Origin: Microbacterium limosum
Lineage (GTDB): Bacteria; Actinomycetota; Actinomycetes; Actinomycetales; Microbacteriaceae
Assembly (NCBI RefSeq): GCF_036324365.1
Contig: NZ_CP137080.1
Location: forward strand, 1,116,001 to 1,180,000
Direction of reading: 5' to 3'
DNA length: 64,000 nucleotides
Shown here: positions 1 through 7,030 of the stretch, piece after piece
Numbering within the stretch: position 1 is the first letter of the stretch
Layout: each line of letters opens with the position of its first letter
Notes under the pieces: model-generated
Database searches by the model: none
What the model was told of the DNA's origin: nothing
What the model saw: the letters and a program-made list of their open reading frames with translations, nothing else
Translations under genes and position numbers: made by a program

Positions 1-2
1 AC

Positions 3-629
3 GCGACCGGTGAACGTGTCCTCGTTGCCACCGGTCGCACCCCGCGCACCGAAGGGCTCAACCTTCCTGCTGCGGGTATCGCGACCGACGAGCGCGGCTT
101 CGTCATCGTAGACGAGCAGCAGCGGACCACGAACCCGGCTGTGTTCGCCGCCGGTGACGTCACTGACGTGCCCCAGTACGTGTACGTCGCCGCGAGGACT
201 GGGAAGATCGCCGCGCACAACGCCCTGGGTCACGACGAGCGAGTCGACTACACCGGGTTGCCGTCTGTGCTGTTCACCTCACCCCAACTGGCCTCCGCCG
301 GGATCACCGAAGCCAGCGCCATCGCCGCCGGATACCGGTGCGCCTGCCGATTCCTACGACTTTCCGACGTGCCCAGGGCCATCGCCAACCACGACACACG
401 CGGCGGCATCAAGGTCGTCGCCGACGCCGACACCGGCAAAGTCCTCGGTATCCACGCCCTCGCCGACACCGCTGGGGAGATGATGCTCGCCGCAACCTAC
501 GCCATCACCGCCGGATTCACCGTCACCCAACTCGCCGACACCTGGGCCCCCTACCTCACCATGGCCGAAGGCATCCGCCTCACCGCGAACCTCTTCCGCA
601 ACGAACTCCCCACCTCCTGCTGCGCCTGA
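3..629 (+). CDS. merA: Mercuric reductase, C-terminal part (partial, runs off left edge)
   Basis: This is the C-terminal third (about 208 residues) of a pyridine-nucleotide disulfide oxidoreductase; the frame is open to the left edge. Visible are the ATGRTPRT segment, the FAD-binding VFAAGDVTD motif, and a dimerisation domain with the typical MMLAATYAI and LADTWAPYLTMAEG stretches. The protein ends in SCCA: a vicinal cysteine pair at the extreme C-terminus is the hallmark of mercuric reductase, where it delivers Hg(II) to the active site of the partner subunit. The family reduces Hg(II) to Hg(0) with NADPH in the cytosol. The neighbouring Cd/Pb-type resistance genes on the other strand fit a mobile metal-resistance cassette. 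The N-terminus, with the redox-active disulfide, is outside the window. Confidence 0.88.
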   Translation, partial: ATGERVLVATGRTPRTEGLNLPAAGIATDERGFVIVDEQQRTTNPAVFAAGDVTDVPQYVYVAARTGKIAAHNALGHDERVDYTGLPSVLFTSPQLASAGITEASAIAAGYRCACRFLRLSDVPRAIANHDTRGGIKVVADADTGKVLGIHALADTAGEMMLAATYAITAGFTVTQLADTWAPYLTMAEGIRLTANLFRNELPTSCCA

Positions 630-851
630 CACAAGAGCCGGGCCCAGCGATGTGGTGATCCAAGTGATATCCGCGACGCCTTCAACACCGGCACCGACCG
701 CGTGATCGACGCCTACGCGGTCAGCGTGGGCTCAGTTGAGGCAGCGGCGCCGAGCACGTCGTCTGGGCCGCTCACACGCGGAGCGCACCGGGACACTCAG
801 CCGCCAGGTAGCAACCACAGCACGCTGCCATCTACGCAGTCGGCTACGAGT
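630..851. other. Convergent intergenic stretch, no gene seen
   Basis: The stretch lies between the 3' ends of merA and cadD, which point towards each other. A plus-strand frame stays open across it, but it runs antisense through cadD and has no recognisable domain, so I do not call it. I see no strong terminator hairpin. Confidence 0.5.
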
Positions 852-1454
852 TCAGAGGCCGAAGGCACCACCACTGACGAGGATGAAGATGCCCAGGCCG
901 ATGAGCACGATCGGGAACAGGATGTGTTCCCAGCGTTCCAGGAGTTCGGCGATCGGTCGGCGGGTGGCGACGAACTTGCCCAGGCCGACGAGGGCGGCGA
1001 CCAGGGCGAGGAACACGATGCAGTACGCCACCACGGCCGCTGGGCCCACGCTGAGGAAGACCGGGACGTAGACGCCGATGTTGTCCCCGCCGTTGGCGAA
1101 GGTCACCCCGGCCACCGTCCACACCCCAACCTTCTTGCCCTCGACCTTTGCCTCATCGTCATCGTCGGCACCGCGGTTGCGCCAGGCTTGCCACGCAGCC
1201 CAAAGTCCCAACCCCAGCGGAATGAGTCCGAAGTAGGGGATGACCTCCGGCGGCAGGAACGCTCCCGCCCCGAGCGTCACCAGCACGGAAGCGCCCAGGA
1301 TGCCAGCGAACCCGAGGTACTGTCCGACCAGGATTCGGGCGGTGGTCCCGCGCCGGCCCGCGCCTCGGGCGAAGAACAAGGAGAGCACGATGATGTCATC
1401 GATGTTCGTGGCGATGAATAGGCCGATCGCCTGCAGGACGGAGGACAGGATCAT
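852..1454 (-). CDS. cadD: CadD-family cadmium resistance transporter
   Basis: A 200-residue membrane protein with about five hydrophobic segments. The start (ILSSVLQAIGLFIATNIDD) and the internal repeat-like segment (TFANGGDNIGVYVPVF) match the Cad (CadD, PF03596) family, whose two homologous halves each carry an N-x-D-x-I type motif (NIDDI and GGDNI here). The family gives cadmium, and sometimes zinc, resistance in Gram-positive bacteria. A short charged loop (DDDDEAKVEGKK) separates the halves. The start codon overlaps the stop of a 27-codon ORF as ATGA, so it is probably translated by coupling as the last gene of the cmtR-ATPase-lspA operon. Metal specificity cannot be read from sequence alone. 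Confidence 0.88.
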   Translation of the reverse strand: MILSSVLQAIGLFIATNIDDIIVLSLFFARGAGRRGTTARILVGQYLGFAGILGASVLVTLGAGAFLPPEVIPYFGLIPLGLGLWAAWQAWRNRGADDDDEAKVEGKKVGVWTVAGVTFANGGDNIGVYVPVFLSVGPAAVVAYCIVFLALVAALVGLGKFVATRRPIAELLERWEHILFPIVLIGLGIFILVSGGAFGL

Positions 1455-1534
1455 GCGCCCACCGCCGCGTTACAGCCGCCTGGCGACCCAGCGGTTCCGG
1501 CAGCCGCGTGCCGTTGATACTCTGCGACCATCAT
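1451..1534 (-). CDS. 27-residue ORF filling the lspA-cadD gap
   Basis: The ORF begins ATGATG, overlapping the lspA stop (TGA at 1533-1531), and ends with a TGA that overlaps the cadD ATG. It therefore bridges the only gap in an otherwise 4-base-overlapping operon. The peptide starts MMVAEYQRHAAAG and contains one Cys; I recognise no family. It could be a real small protein, a coupling leader that carries ribosomes to cadD, or chance. Confidence 0.35.
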   Translation of the reverse strand: MMVAEYQRHAAAGTAGSPGGCNAAVGA

Positions 1535-2106
1535 TGTCCGTTCCTGGTGTGGTTTGGGCCTCGGAGGTAAAGCAGTACGCCCAGGGCGACGCCGAAACCG
1601 AGGATGACGTCGGCAAGGTTGCCGATGAACAGGTTGCCGTAGGCGAGGAAGTCGGTGACATGACCGCGGCCGAATCCGGGAGGGGCGAACAGCCGGTCCA
1701 GGAGGTTGCCGACCGCGCCGCCCCACACCAGGCCGATCGCGACCGCCCACCCGGCCGATGGAGCGCGCGCGGCGGCGATGAGCAGGGCGATGGACGCCGC
1801 GGTCGCGATGACGGTGAGCAGCCACGTTGAATCGGACCCTAAGGACATGACGGTGCCGGGGTTGAACGCGAGCTGTAAGCCGAGCCAGTCTCCCAAGAGC
1901 GGGATTGCGGTCATCCTCGCTGAGCTGAGCTGAGCGAGGGCGAGTGCCTTGCTGCCTTGGTCGATCAGCACCGCGCCGGCGGCGACGGCGCACGCGAGCA
2001 GGAACCAGCGGAGCCGGACGCGCGCCGCCGCCGGGCCGGCAGAACTCGCTTCCACGGCATCCGCTTTTCCCGGGGAGGGAGCGGAGCCGTCAAGGGGATC
2101 GGTCAT
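1531..2106 (-). CDS. lspA: Signal peptidase II (prolipoprotein signal peptidase)
   Basis: A 191-residue aspartic protease of the inner membrane that removes signal peptides from diacylglyceryl-modified prolipoproteins. Four membrane segments are visible, with the two catalytic aspartates in GNLLDR and IGNLADV and the substrate-binding motif FNPGTVMSL (the family usually has N-x-G-x-A). A soluble N-terminal extension of about 30 residues is longer than usual. The gene starts inside the stop of the P-type ATPase (ATGA). Extra lspA copies next to metal-ATPases are common in mobile cadmium/zinc cassettes, so this is probably an accessory copy rather than the housekeeping one. What it contributes to resistance is not evident here. 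Confidence 0.9.
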   Translation of the reverse strand: MTDPLDGSAPSPGKADAVEASSAGPAAARVRLRWFLLACAVAAGAVLIDQGSKALALAQLSSARMTAIPLLGDWLGLQLAFNPGTVMSLGSDSTWLLTVIATAASIALLIAAARAPSAGWAVAIGLVWGGAVGNLLDRLFAPPGFGRGHVTDFLAYGNLFIGNLADVILGFGVALGVLLYLRGPNHTRNGQ

Positions 2107-4007
2107 GCCTTCGTGCGCCGCGCCGCGCGGAGCCCGTTGAGGATGACGACGACTTCAGCGACCTCGTGTACAAGCACGACCGCGGCGAGCCCGAGGACTC
2201 CGGTGATCGCGAGCGGCAGCAGCGCCACGATGATCGCGATCGACAACACGACGTTCTGGTTGATGATGTTGCGGCCGCGGCGGGCGTGGGCGAGGGCCTG
2301 TGGGATGAGGCGCAGGTCGTGGCCGGTGAACGCGACGTCGGCGGACTCGATCGCAGCATCGGCGCCCTTGGCTCCCATAGCGATCCCCACATCCGCGGCC
2401 GCCAGCGCGGGAGCGTCGTTGATGCCGTCCCCGATCATGGCAGTGGGCTGAGACTTCGACAACTTCGCGACGGCGGTGGCCTTGTCCTCGGGGCGCAGCT
2501 CGGCGCGCACGTCCCTGATGCCGGCCTGGTCGGCCAGCGCTGCGGCGGTGCGGGCGTTGTCGCCGGTGAGCATCGTCACCCCGATCCCGCGGCGGTTCAG
2601 CGTGGCGATGACCTCGGGAACCTCTGGGCGCAGTTCGTCACGCACCCCGATCGCCCCGGCCGGCTGGTCGCCTCGGTGCACGATGACGACGGTCATCCCC
2701 TCGGACTCCATCGCCCGCACCTGGTCGGCCAGTGATCCGGCATCCAGCCAGCGGGGGCTACCGACGGCGAGACGGGCACTACCGAGCGTGCCGGTGATGC
2801 CGCGCCCGGCGGTCTCGGTGACGTCGTGCGCGGTCGGGGCGTCGGGGACGGCCTTCGTGATCGCGGCGGCCAGCGGGTGCGTGCTGTGACCTTCCAGGCT
2901 CGCTGCCCACGCCAGCACCTCATTCTCGGTCGCGCCGGTGGTGACGACGCGGGTCACCGTGGGCTCGTTGCGGGTCAGCGTGCCGGTCTTGTCGACGGCG
3001 AGGTGGCGGATGCCGCCGAACCGCTCGAACGCGGCCCCGGACTTCACGACCACACCGAACTTCGACGCCGCGCCGATCGCGGATACGACGGTGACCGGGA
3101 CGGCGATCGCCAGCGCGCACGGCGAGGCTGCGACCAGCACGACCAGGGCGCGGGTGATCCACAGCTCGGGGTCGCCGCTCAGCAGCGACCCGAGCACGCC
3201 GACCAGCACGGCGAGGATCATCACGCCGGGCACGAGGGGTCGGGCGATCCGGTCGGCCAGGCGGGCACGGTCGCCCTTCTCGGCCTGCGCCTGCTCGACC
3301 AGCTCCACGATGGTGGTGAGGGAGTTGTCGGTTCCGGCGGCGGTGGCCTCGACCTCGAGCACGCCGGTGGTGTTGATTGACCCGGCCGATACGTCGGTGC
3401 CGGGTTCGACCTCGACCGGGATCGATTCACCCGTGATCGCGGACGTGTCCAGGCTGCTTCGCCCGGCCCGCACGGTGCCGTCGGTGGCGATCCGTTCACC
3501 CGGCCGGACCACGAGCACGTCACCGACGCGCAGCTCCTTCGCCTCTACCTCGGCGGTGGCATCGCCGCGCTTGACGAGCGCGGTGTCGGGCACCAGCTTT
3601 AATAGCGCCCGCAACCCCGCGCGGGCGCGGTCCATCGCCTTGTCTTCCAGCGCCTCCGCGATCGAGTACAGGAACGCCAGCGCGGCGGCCTCCTCGACGT
3701 AGCCGAGAATCACCGCGCCGGTAGCGCTGATCGTCATGAGCAGGCCGATGCCGAGCTTGCCCTTGGTGAACAGCTTGCGCAGCGCGCCCGGCACGAACGT
3801 GTAAGCGCCCAGCAGCAGGCCGATCCAGAACAGCACCAGGCCCGCGGTCTCCGCGCCGGTCCACTCGCACACCAGGCCGGCGGCGAACGCGACGCCGGAG
3901 GCGATCGGGATCAGAACGCTCGGGCTCCGATACCACGGCCGGTCATCGTCATCATCGTGGTCGTCGAGGTCGACGTGCTCGACTTGCGAACCTGTGACCG
4001 CGCTCAC
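2103..4007 (-). CDS. Heavy-metal translocating P1B-type ATPase
   Basis: I take the GTG at 4007 as the start, giving 634 residues. The frame stays open upstream, but this GTG overlaps the cmtR stop as GTGA. The N-terminus has no Cys-x-x-Cys metal-binding domain; instead it carries a short Asp/His-rich stretch (VDLDDHDDDDD). Family motifs are all present: TGES (actuator), SPC at about residues 295-297 in the metal-binding helix, DKTGTLT with the phosphorylated Asp near 339, a HP motif (EGHSTHPLA), MLTGDN and MIGDGINDAPA. SPC rather than CPC, together with the HE in the last helices, resembles the P1B-4 group (Co/Zn/Cd export) more than classic CadA/ZntA. With a CmtR-like sensor and CadD beside it, divalent toxic-metal efflux is the likely job. 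Confidence 0.9.
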   Translation of the reverse strand: MSAVTGSQVEHVDLDDHDDDDDRPWYRSPSVLIPIASGVAFAAGLVCEWTGAETAGLVLFWIGLLLGAYTFVPGALRKLFTKGKLGIGLLMTISATGAVILGYVEEAAALAFLYSIAEALEDKAMDRARAGLRALLKLVPDTALVKRGDATAEVEAKELRVGDVLVVRPGERIATDGTVRAGRSSLDTSAITGESIPVEVEPGTDVSAGSINTTGVLEVEATAAGTDNSLTTIVELVEQAQAEKGDRARLADRIARPLVPGVMILAVLVGVLGSLLSGDPELWITRALVVLVAASPCALAIAVPVTVVSAIGAASKFGVVVKSGAAFERFGGIRHLAVDKTGTLTRNEPTVTRVVTTGATENEVLAWAASLEGHSTHPLAAAITKAVPDAPTAHDVTETAGRGITGTLGSARLAVGSPRWLDAGSLADQVRAMESEGMTVVIVHRGDQPAGAIGVRDELRPEVPEVIATLNRRGIGVTMLTGDNARTAAALADQAGIRDVRAELRPEDKATAVAKLSKSQPTAMIGDGINDAPALAAADVGIAMGAKGADAAIESADVAFTGHDLRLIPQALAHARRGRNIINQNVVLSIAIIVALLPLAITGVLGLAAVVLVHEVAEVVVILNGLRAARRTKA

Positions 4008-4363
4008 GCCCGCACCTCCCCCGCCACGCAGCCCTCGACCCCGCAGTCCGGGTCCATGCACGGCACGCTCTCGTCGACCGCGAGCGTCACATCCACCAGC
4101 GCCGTCAGGGCGCGGGCAAGATGCGGGTCTGCGACCTCGTAGCGGGTCTGCCGGCCCTCCGGCTCGGCCACCACGATCCCGCACCCACGCAAACACGTCA
4201 GATGGTTCGACACATTCGAGCGGGACAACCCCAACTCGCGAGACAGCACCGCCGGGTAACTCGGGCCGGCCAAGAGAGTCAGGAGAATGCGAGAGCGGGT
4301 CGGGTCCGCCATAGCTCGGCCGAGCCGGTTCATCACGTCGAGTCGATCGGAAATAGTCAGCAT
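4004..4363 (-). CDS. cmtR: CmtR-like ArsR/SmtB cadmium/lead sensor
   Basis: A winged-helix repressor with the recognition stretch SRSNVSNHLTCLRGCG. Starting at the ATG at 4363 (not the GTG at 4378) gives 119 residues and puts cysteines at 57, 61 and 102. These are the positions I recall for the Cd/Pb ligands of Mycobacterium tuberculosis CmtR, which supports both the start and the sensor type. Extra cysteines near the C-terminus (CMDPDCGVEGC) might add ligands. Family members bind an operator without metal and release it when Cd(II) or Pb(II) binds. It is the first gene of the operon and overlaps the ATPase start by 4 bases, so it is presumably autoregulated together with the efflux genes. 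Confidence 0.92.
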   Translation of the reverse strand: MLTISDRLDVMNRLGRAMADPTRSRILLTLLAGPSYPAVLSRELGLSRSNVSNHLTCLRGCGIVVAEPEGRQTRYEVADPHLARALTALVDVTLAVDESVPCMDPDCGVEGCVAGEVRA

Positions 4364-4391
4364 ACGATGACTATACACTGTACGATGTATA
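4364..4391 (-). promoter_or_regulatory. cmtR operon promoter/operator
   Basis: An inverted repeat TATACA (4372-4377), 8 bases, TGTATA (4386-4391) lies just upstream of cmtR. On the minus strand, -10-like hexamers (TATACA, TATAGT) sit so close to the ATG at 4363 that the transcript would be leaderless or nearly so, and no Shine-Dalgarno is seen. It is probably the CmtR operator; this is inference from position and symmetry. Confidence 0.6.
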
Positions 4392-4512
4392 TTCGGCGCC
4401 AGGTGTCCTCACGAGCGGCGAGTCAGTTGACAGCTCCCTACCAGCGAGCGTGGCGAAGTGCTCGAAGATCCGTCGTGGAGAATATGTCCCGTTCCTCGGT
4501 GCCGGCGTCCCG

Positions 4513-4810
4513 CTCGATTAAGGTCGACGACTACTTGGCCGCCGCATGCCTGCTGCCGAACCTTCAGTTGCTGGGTGGGGCCGTCAACATCGAGAAGCAG
4601 GATGGACTGCCTGCGGAGTGGATGGACACCGCCTTCCCGAGCGAGAACAAGCGAGCTACGTACCTTGCCGAGGACGACCTCGACGGCCTTCCGCTCGACT
4701 TGGCCGACTTCACCTCGTTCTTCGAGCAGCGCAAGCAGCGAGTCCGGGTCCGCCTGCTCGCCGCTCTGGGAACGACACCGGGAGCACCGGAGGACGCCGC
4801 TCTCGCGTAG
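4513..4810 (+). pseudogene. DUF262/GmrSD-like protein, C-terminal remnant
   Basis: About 98 codons with a recognisable C-terminal signature: LLPNLQLLGGAVNIEKQ, then a FEQRKQRVRVRLLAAL helix. This is typical of the DUF262/DUF1524 HNH proteins that include the GmrSD modification-dependent restriction enzymes. There is no proper start and the N-terminal catalytic regions are missing. Immediately upstream, in another frame (GTG at 4450, stop at 4519-4521), 23 codons read KIRRGEYVPFLGAGVPLD, like the start of a SIR2-type NAD-binding fold. The two pieces may be fused remnants of different defence genes. The gene faces the methyltransferase remnant that follows. Confidence 0.55.
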
Positions 4811-4817
4811 CCCACGT

Positions 4818-5432
4818 TCACGCGGCGAGCAGTGACAGCGCGGACACAGCCTGGAGGGGTAGCACTCCGTTGCCGAGGGCGGTGATCTGTTGATTCTGCG
4901 TCAGGTCGCCGCTATCGGTGACCCATCCAGTCGGCAGGCCCATGAGCCATTCGACGAATGCCGGTGCTGGGCGGGGGCCGTCGGCGTCGTTCAGGAGGGC
5001 TGGCGCTTGCGCGGGTCGCCCGGTGATGTGTTCCCAACGAGTGATGGCGTCGGCGTAGCGTCCCCATCGCTGAACAGTCCGTCGATCAGCGACCACAGCG
5101 TCTCCGATTCGGCTCTCCTGTTCGATGAGCCACCCGGTCCGTGGAGGGCGAAGTCGATGATCTGGTGCGACAGCGCAATCGTCCCTCGTCTCGCTCGCAC
5201 CTGGTCGAGAGTCTCTCCACCGCGCGATGAGTCCGTCGCCAGCGGGGTGCGGAACAGTGCGCCGGGCGAGGGCGAAGATGCGGAAGCGTTGGTGAGGAGC
5301 GCCGACAAGGGAAGCCGGTAAGCCGATCCATCCTGCATCCAGCCGCAAGTCGGCCAGATCGCCGAGAACGGCGCCGAGAGCCCGAAGAGGTCGAGTTGCG
5401 TAGTCTCCCAGATGCCACGGGTCGGGTTCCAC
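4818..5432 (-). pseudogene. C5 cytosine DNA methyltransferase, C-terminal part
   Basis: About 204 residues with the second half of a Dcm-type enzyme: GAPHQRFRIFALAR (motif VIII region), a variable target-recognition stretch, WGRYADAITRWEHITGRP, WLMGLPTGWV and the closing motif X, ITALGNGVLPLQA. The catalytic PC motif and the SAM-binding N-terminus are absent; the frame stays open upstream but soon enters the IS3 end at 5514. It therefore cannot be an active methyltransferase. The style (long Arg/Pro-rich linker, WLMGLP tail) is that of actinobacterial prophage or mobile-element enzymes. It overlaps another convincing frame (4991-5485). Confidence 0.7.
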
Positions 5433-5485
5433 GTTGCGAAGGGTTGCGCCGTCGGGGGATGCATCGCCTGGGTTGCGTCGGTCAT
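4991..5485 (-). CDS. Hypothetical protein overlapping the methyltransferase out of frame
   Basis: From the ATG at 5485 this frame reads MTDATQAMHPP, then NPTRGIWETTQLDLFG and WPTCGWMQDGSAYRLPL, then a Thr/Ser/Leu-rich region, about 164 residues. From memory this resembles a group of actinobacterial and phage hypothetical proteins with the same W-P-x-x-G-x-x-x-x-G-x-A-Y signature. The same DNA in a neighbouring frame encodes the methyltransferase tail. Both frames look family-like, which is unusual; one may be a long-standing misannotation of the other in the databases. I cannot tell which is translated here. The IS3 end lies 7 bases upstream of the ATG. Confidence 0.45.
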   Translation of the reverse strand: MTDATQAMHPPTAQPFATWNPTRGIWETTQLDLFGLSAPFSAIWPTCGWMQDGSAYRLPLSALLTNASASSPSPGALFRTPLATDSSRGGETLDQVRARRGTIALSHQIIDFALHGPGGSSNRRAESETLWSLIDGLFSDGDATPTPSLVGNTSPGDPRKRQPS

Positions 5486-5491
5486 GGTTAT

Positions 5492-5796
5492 TGAATCGGC
5501 CTGACTTTCGTTCCGTTCTTCAAGCAAGGATGGAACTCGATGAACAGGAAGTATTCGCCGGAGATGCGTGAGCGGGCATTGCGGATGCTCGCGGAGACGC
5601 GGCCGTCGCACCCGACGATGATGAGCGCGGTCCGGCATGTGGCCGGTCTGCTCGGGATGAGCCCCGAGACGCTGCGGCTCTGGCAGCGGCGTTACGAGGT
5701 CGACGCCGGCGTGAAGCCCGGGTTGACCACGGACGCGGCGGCGGAGATCAAGCGGCTACAGAAGGAGGTCTCGGAGTTGCGGAAGGCGAACGAGAT
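5492..5796 (+). mobile_element. IS3-family element, 5' part (split by IS30)
   Basis: The left end is a 23-bp terminal repeat (5492-5514, starting TGAATCGGCC) that is perfectly complementary to 26541-26563. The element is interrupted after codon 84 of orfA by an IS30 copy and continues at 25558, about 19.8 kb away. Joined at the GAT duplication, the two parts give one element of about 1.3 kb. The base next to the left end (…GGTTAT) does not match the flank beyond the right end (CGTGAG), so no target duplication of the IS3 itself is visible. Confidence 0.88.
5540..5796 (+). pseudogene. IS3-family orfA, N-terminal part
   Basis: The codons give MNRKYSPEMRERALRMLAE, a helix-turn-helix with GMSPETLRLWQRR, and the start of the leucine-zipper helix (KRLQKEVSELRKANE). 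The natural continuation ILKAASVFFAKELDRP is found intact at 25559-25609 beyond the last IS30. Here the frame runs on into IS30 sequence and ends meaninglessly. Confidence 0.9.
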
Positions 5797-7030
5797 GGCG
5801 GATTCAACCGGTGGTCGCAACGAGTTCCGCGAACTTCTCCGATGGTGTCAGATAGCCGAGTGTCTTGCGTGGTCGACCGTTGAGCGAGTCCTGGATCGCG
5901 GTCAGCTCAGCGCGGGTGACGATGCTCAGATCGGTGCTCTTCGGCAGGTACTGGCGTAACAGCCCGTTGGTGTTCTCGTTGCTTCCGCGCTGCCACGGGG
6001 AATGCGGGTCGCAGAAGTAGATCGGGATGCCGGTTACTGTCGTGAACTCGGCGTGCTTGGCCATCTCCGCGCCCTGGTCCCAGGTGATCGTCCGCGCCAG
6101 CGACGACGGTAGCGCCGTGATCGCTTCGCGCATCGCGGCCTCCACCTTTTCGGCGCTCTTCCCGTCGGGCAGGTGCAGCAGGAGAGCGAGCCGAGTGCTG
6201 CGTTCGACGAGGGTTCCCACGGCACTGCGACTGTTCTCACCGAGAATCAAGTCGCCTTCCCAATGCCCCGGCACGGCACGGCCCTCGATCTCTGCGGGAC
6301 GCTCGCTGATCATCACCATCCCCGGCAGCCGGCCCCGCCCGTCCGTCGCGGTCCGCGACTTCCGTGCCGCACGCCCCGACCGCAGGCAGCGGGCGAGCTC
6401 GCGGCGCAACTGCCCGCGTCCCTGCACGAACAGGGACTGGTAGATCGTCTCGTGGCTCACGTGCATCTCCGGGTCATCGGGATGCTCCAAACGTAAGCGT
6501 GCGGCGATCTCCTGCGGCGACCACAGTTGCTCCAGCTGCGTCGTGACGACCTCGAGCAGCCGTCCACTGTCGAGCTTGAACGGCTTCGGTCGGCGGGCCT
6601 GCTCCCGCGCGTCCTCGTGCGCCCGCCACGCCGAGTACTCCTCCCGTCCGCCCCCGCGCTTGACCTCGCGGCTGACCGTCGACACCGCGCGTCCCAGGGC
6701 ACGCGCGATCGCAGTAAGCGTGTCACCGCGGGCGAGGCCGACCAGGATCTCCTCACGGTCGAAGACCGTCAGATGCCCCTCGCGCGGCTCCCAGCCGAAC
6801 GGCTTCCCGTCGAGGTGACGGCCCTCCCGCGCCATGCGGCCGACCATCGGCGCCGTACAGCCGATCTCGCGGGCGATATCGATGAGCCGCCACCCCTTCG
6901 AGTGGAGACGGAGCGCGAGCTGCTTCTGCTCACGACTGAGATGACCATGTTTGCCCTGCAATCGATGCCTCCCGAGATCAGCGCCTGCTTCATCTCACAG
7001 CACCCGTTGCGTTGACCGGTTGAATCCGCC
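5797..7030 (-). mobile_element. IS30-family element, copy A
   Basis: The element is 1234 bp, bounded by perfect 16-bp inverted repeats (GGCGGATTCAACCGGT and its complement). It looks identical to copy B at 15460-16693. Flanks: GAT at 5794-5796 on the left and GAA at 7031-7033 on the right. They do not match each other, but they match the outer and inner flanks of copy C, respectively. Confidence 0.95.
5804..6961 (-). CDS. IS30-family transposase (copy A)
   Basis: 385 residues, apparently from a TTG start (MQGKHGHLSREQKQLALRLH). Two helix-turn-helix regions lie near the N-terminus (WRLIDIAREIGCTAPMVGR; LTAIARALGRAVSTVSREVK). An integrase-fold DDE domain follows: Asp in GHWEGDLILG, Asp in TWDQGAEMAKH, Glu in NENTNGLLRQY. 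IS30 enzymes cut and paste through circular or abutted-end intermediates. The frame is intact and identical in copy B, so the element is probably active or recently so. Confidence 0.95.
   Translation of the reverse strand: MQGKHGHLSREQKQLALRLHSKGWRLIDIAREIGCTAPMVGRMAREGRHLDGKPFGWEPREGHLTVFDREEILVGLARGDTLTAIARALGRAVSTVSREVKRGGGREEYSAWRAHEDAREQARRPKPFKLDSGRLLEVVTTQLEQLWSPQEIAARLRLEHPDDPEMHVSHETIYQSLFVQGRGQLRRELARCLRSGRAARKSRTATDGRGRLPGMVMISERPAEIEGRAVPGHWEGDLILGENSRSAVGTLVERSTRLALLLHLPDGKSAEKVEAAMREAITALPSSLARTITWDQGAEMAKHAEFTTVTGIPIYFCDPHSPWQRGSNENTNGLLRQYLPKSTDLSIVTRAELTAIQDSLNGRPRKTLGYLTPSEKFAELVATTG

Noticed and set aside
702..1421. Plus-strand open frame of 239 codons
   Set aside because: Mostly antisense to cadD, with shadow composition and no ribosome-binding site or domain.
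4008..4196. 63-codon N-terminal extension of the P1B ATPase
   Set aside because: It lies inside cmtR in another frame and is Arg/Gly-rich; the GTG at 4007 with a GTGA overlap fits the operon style.
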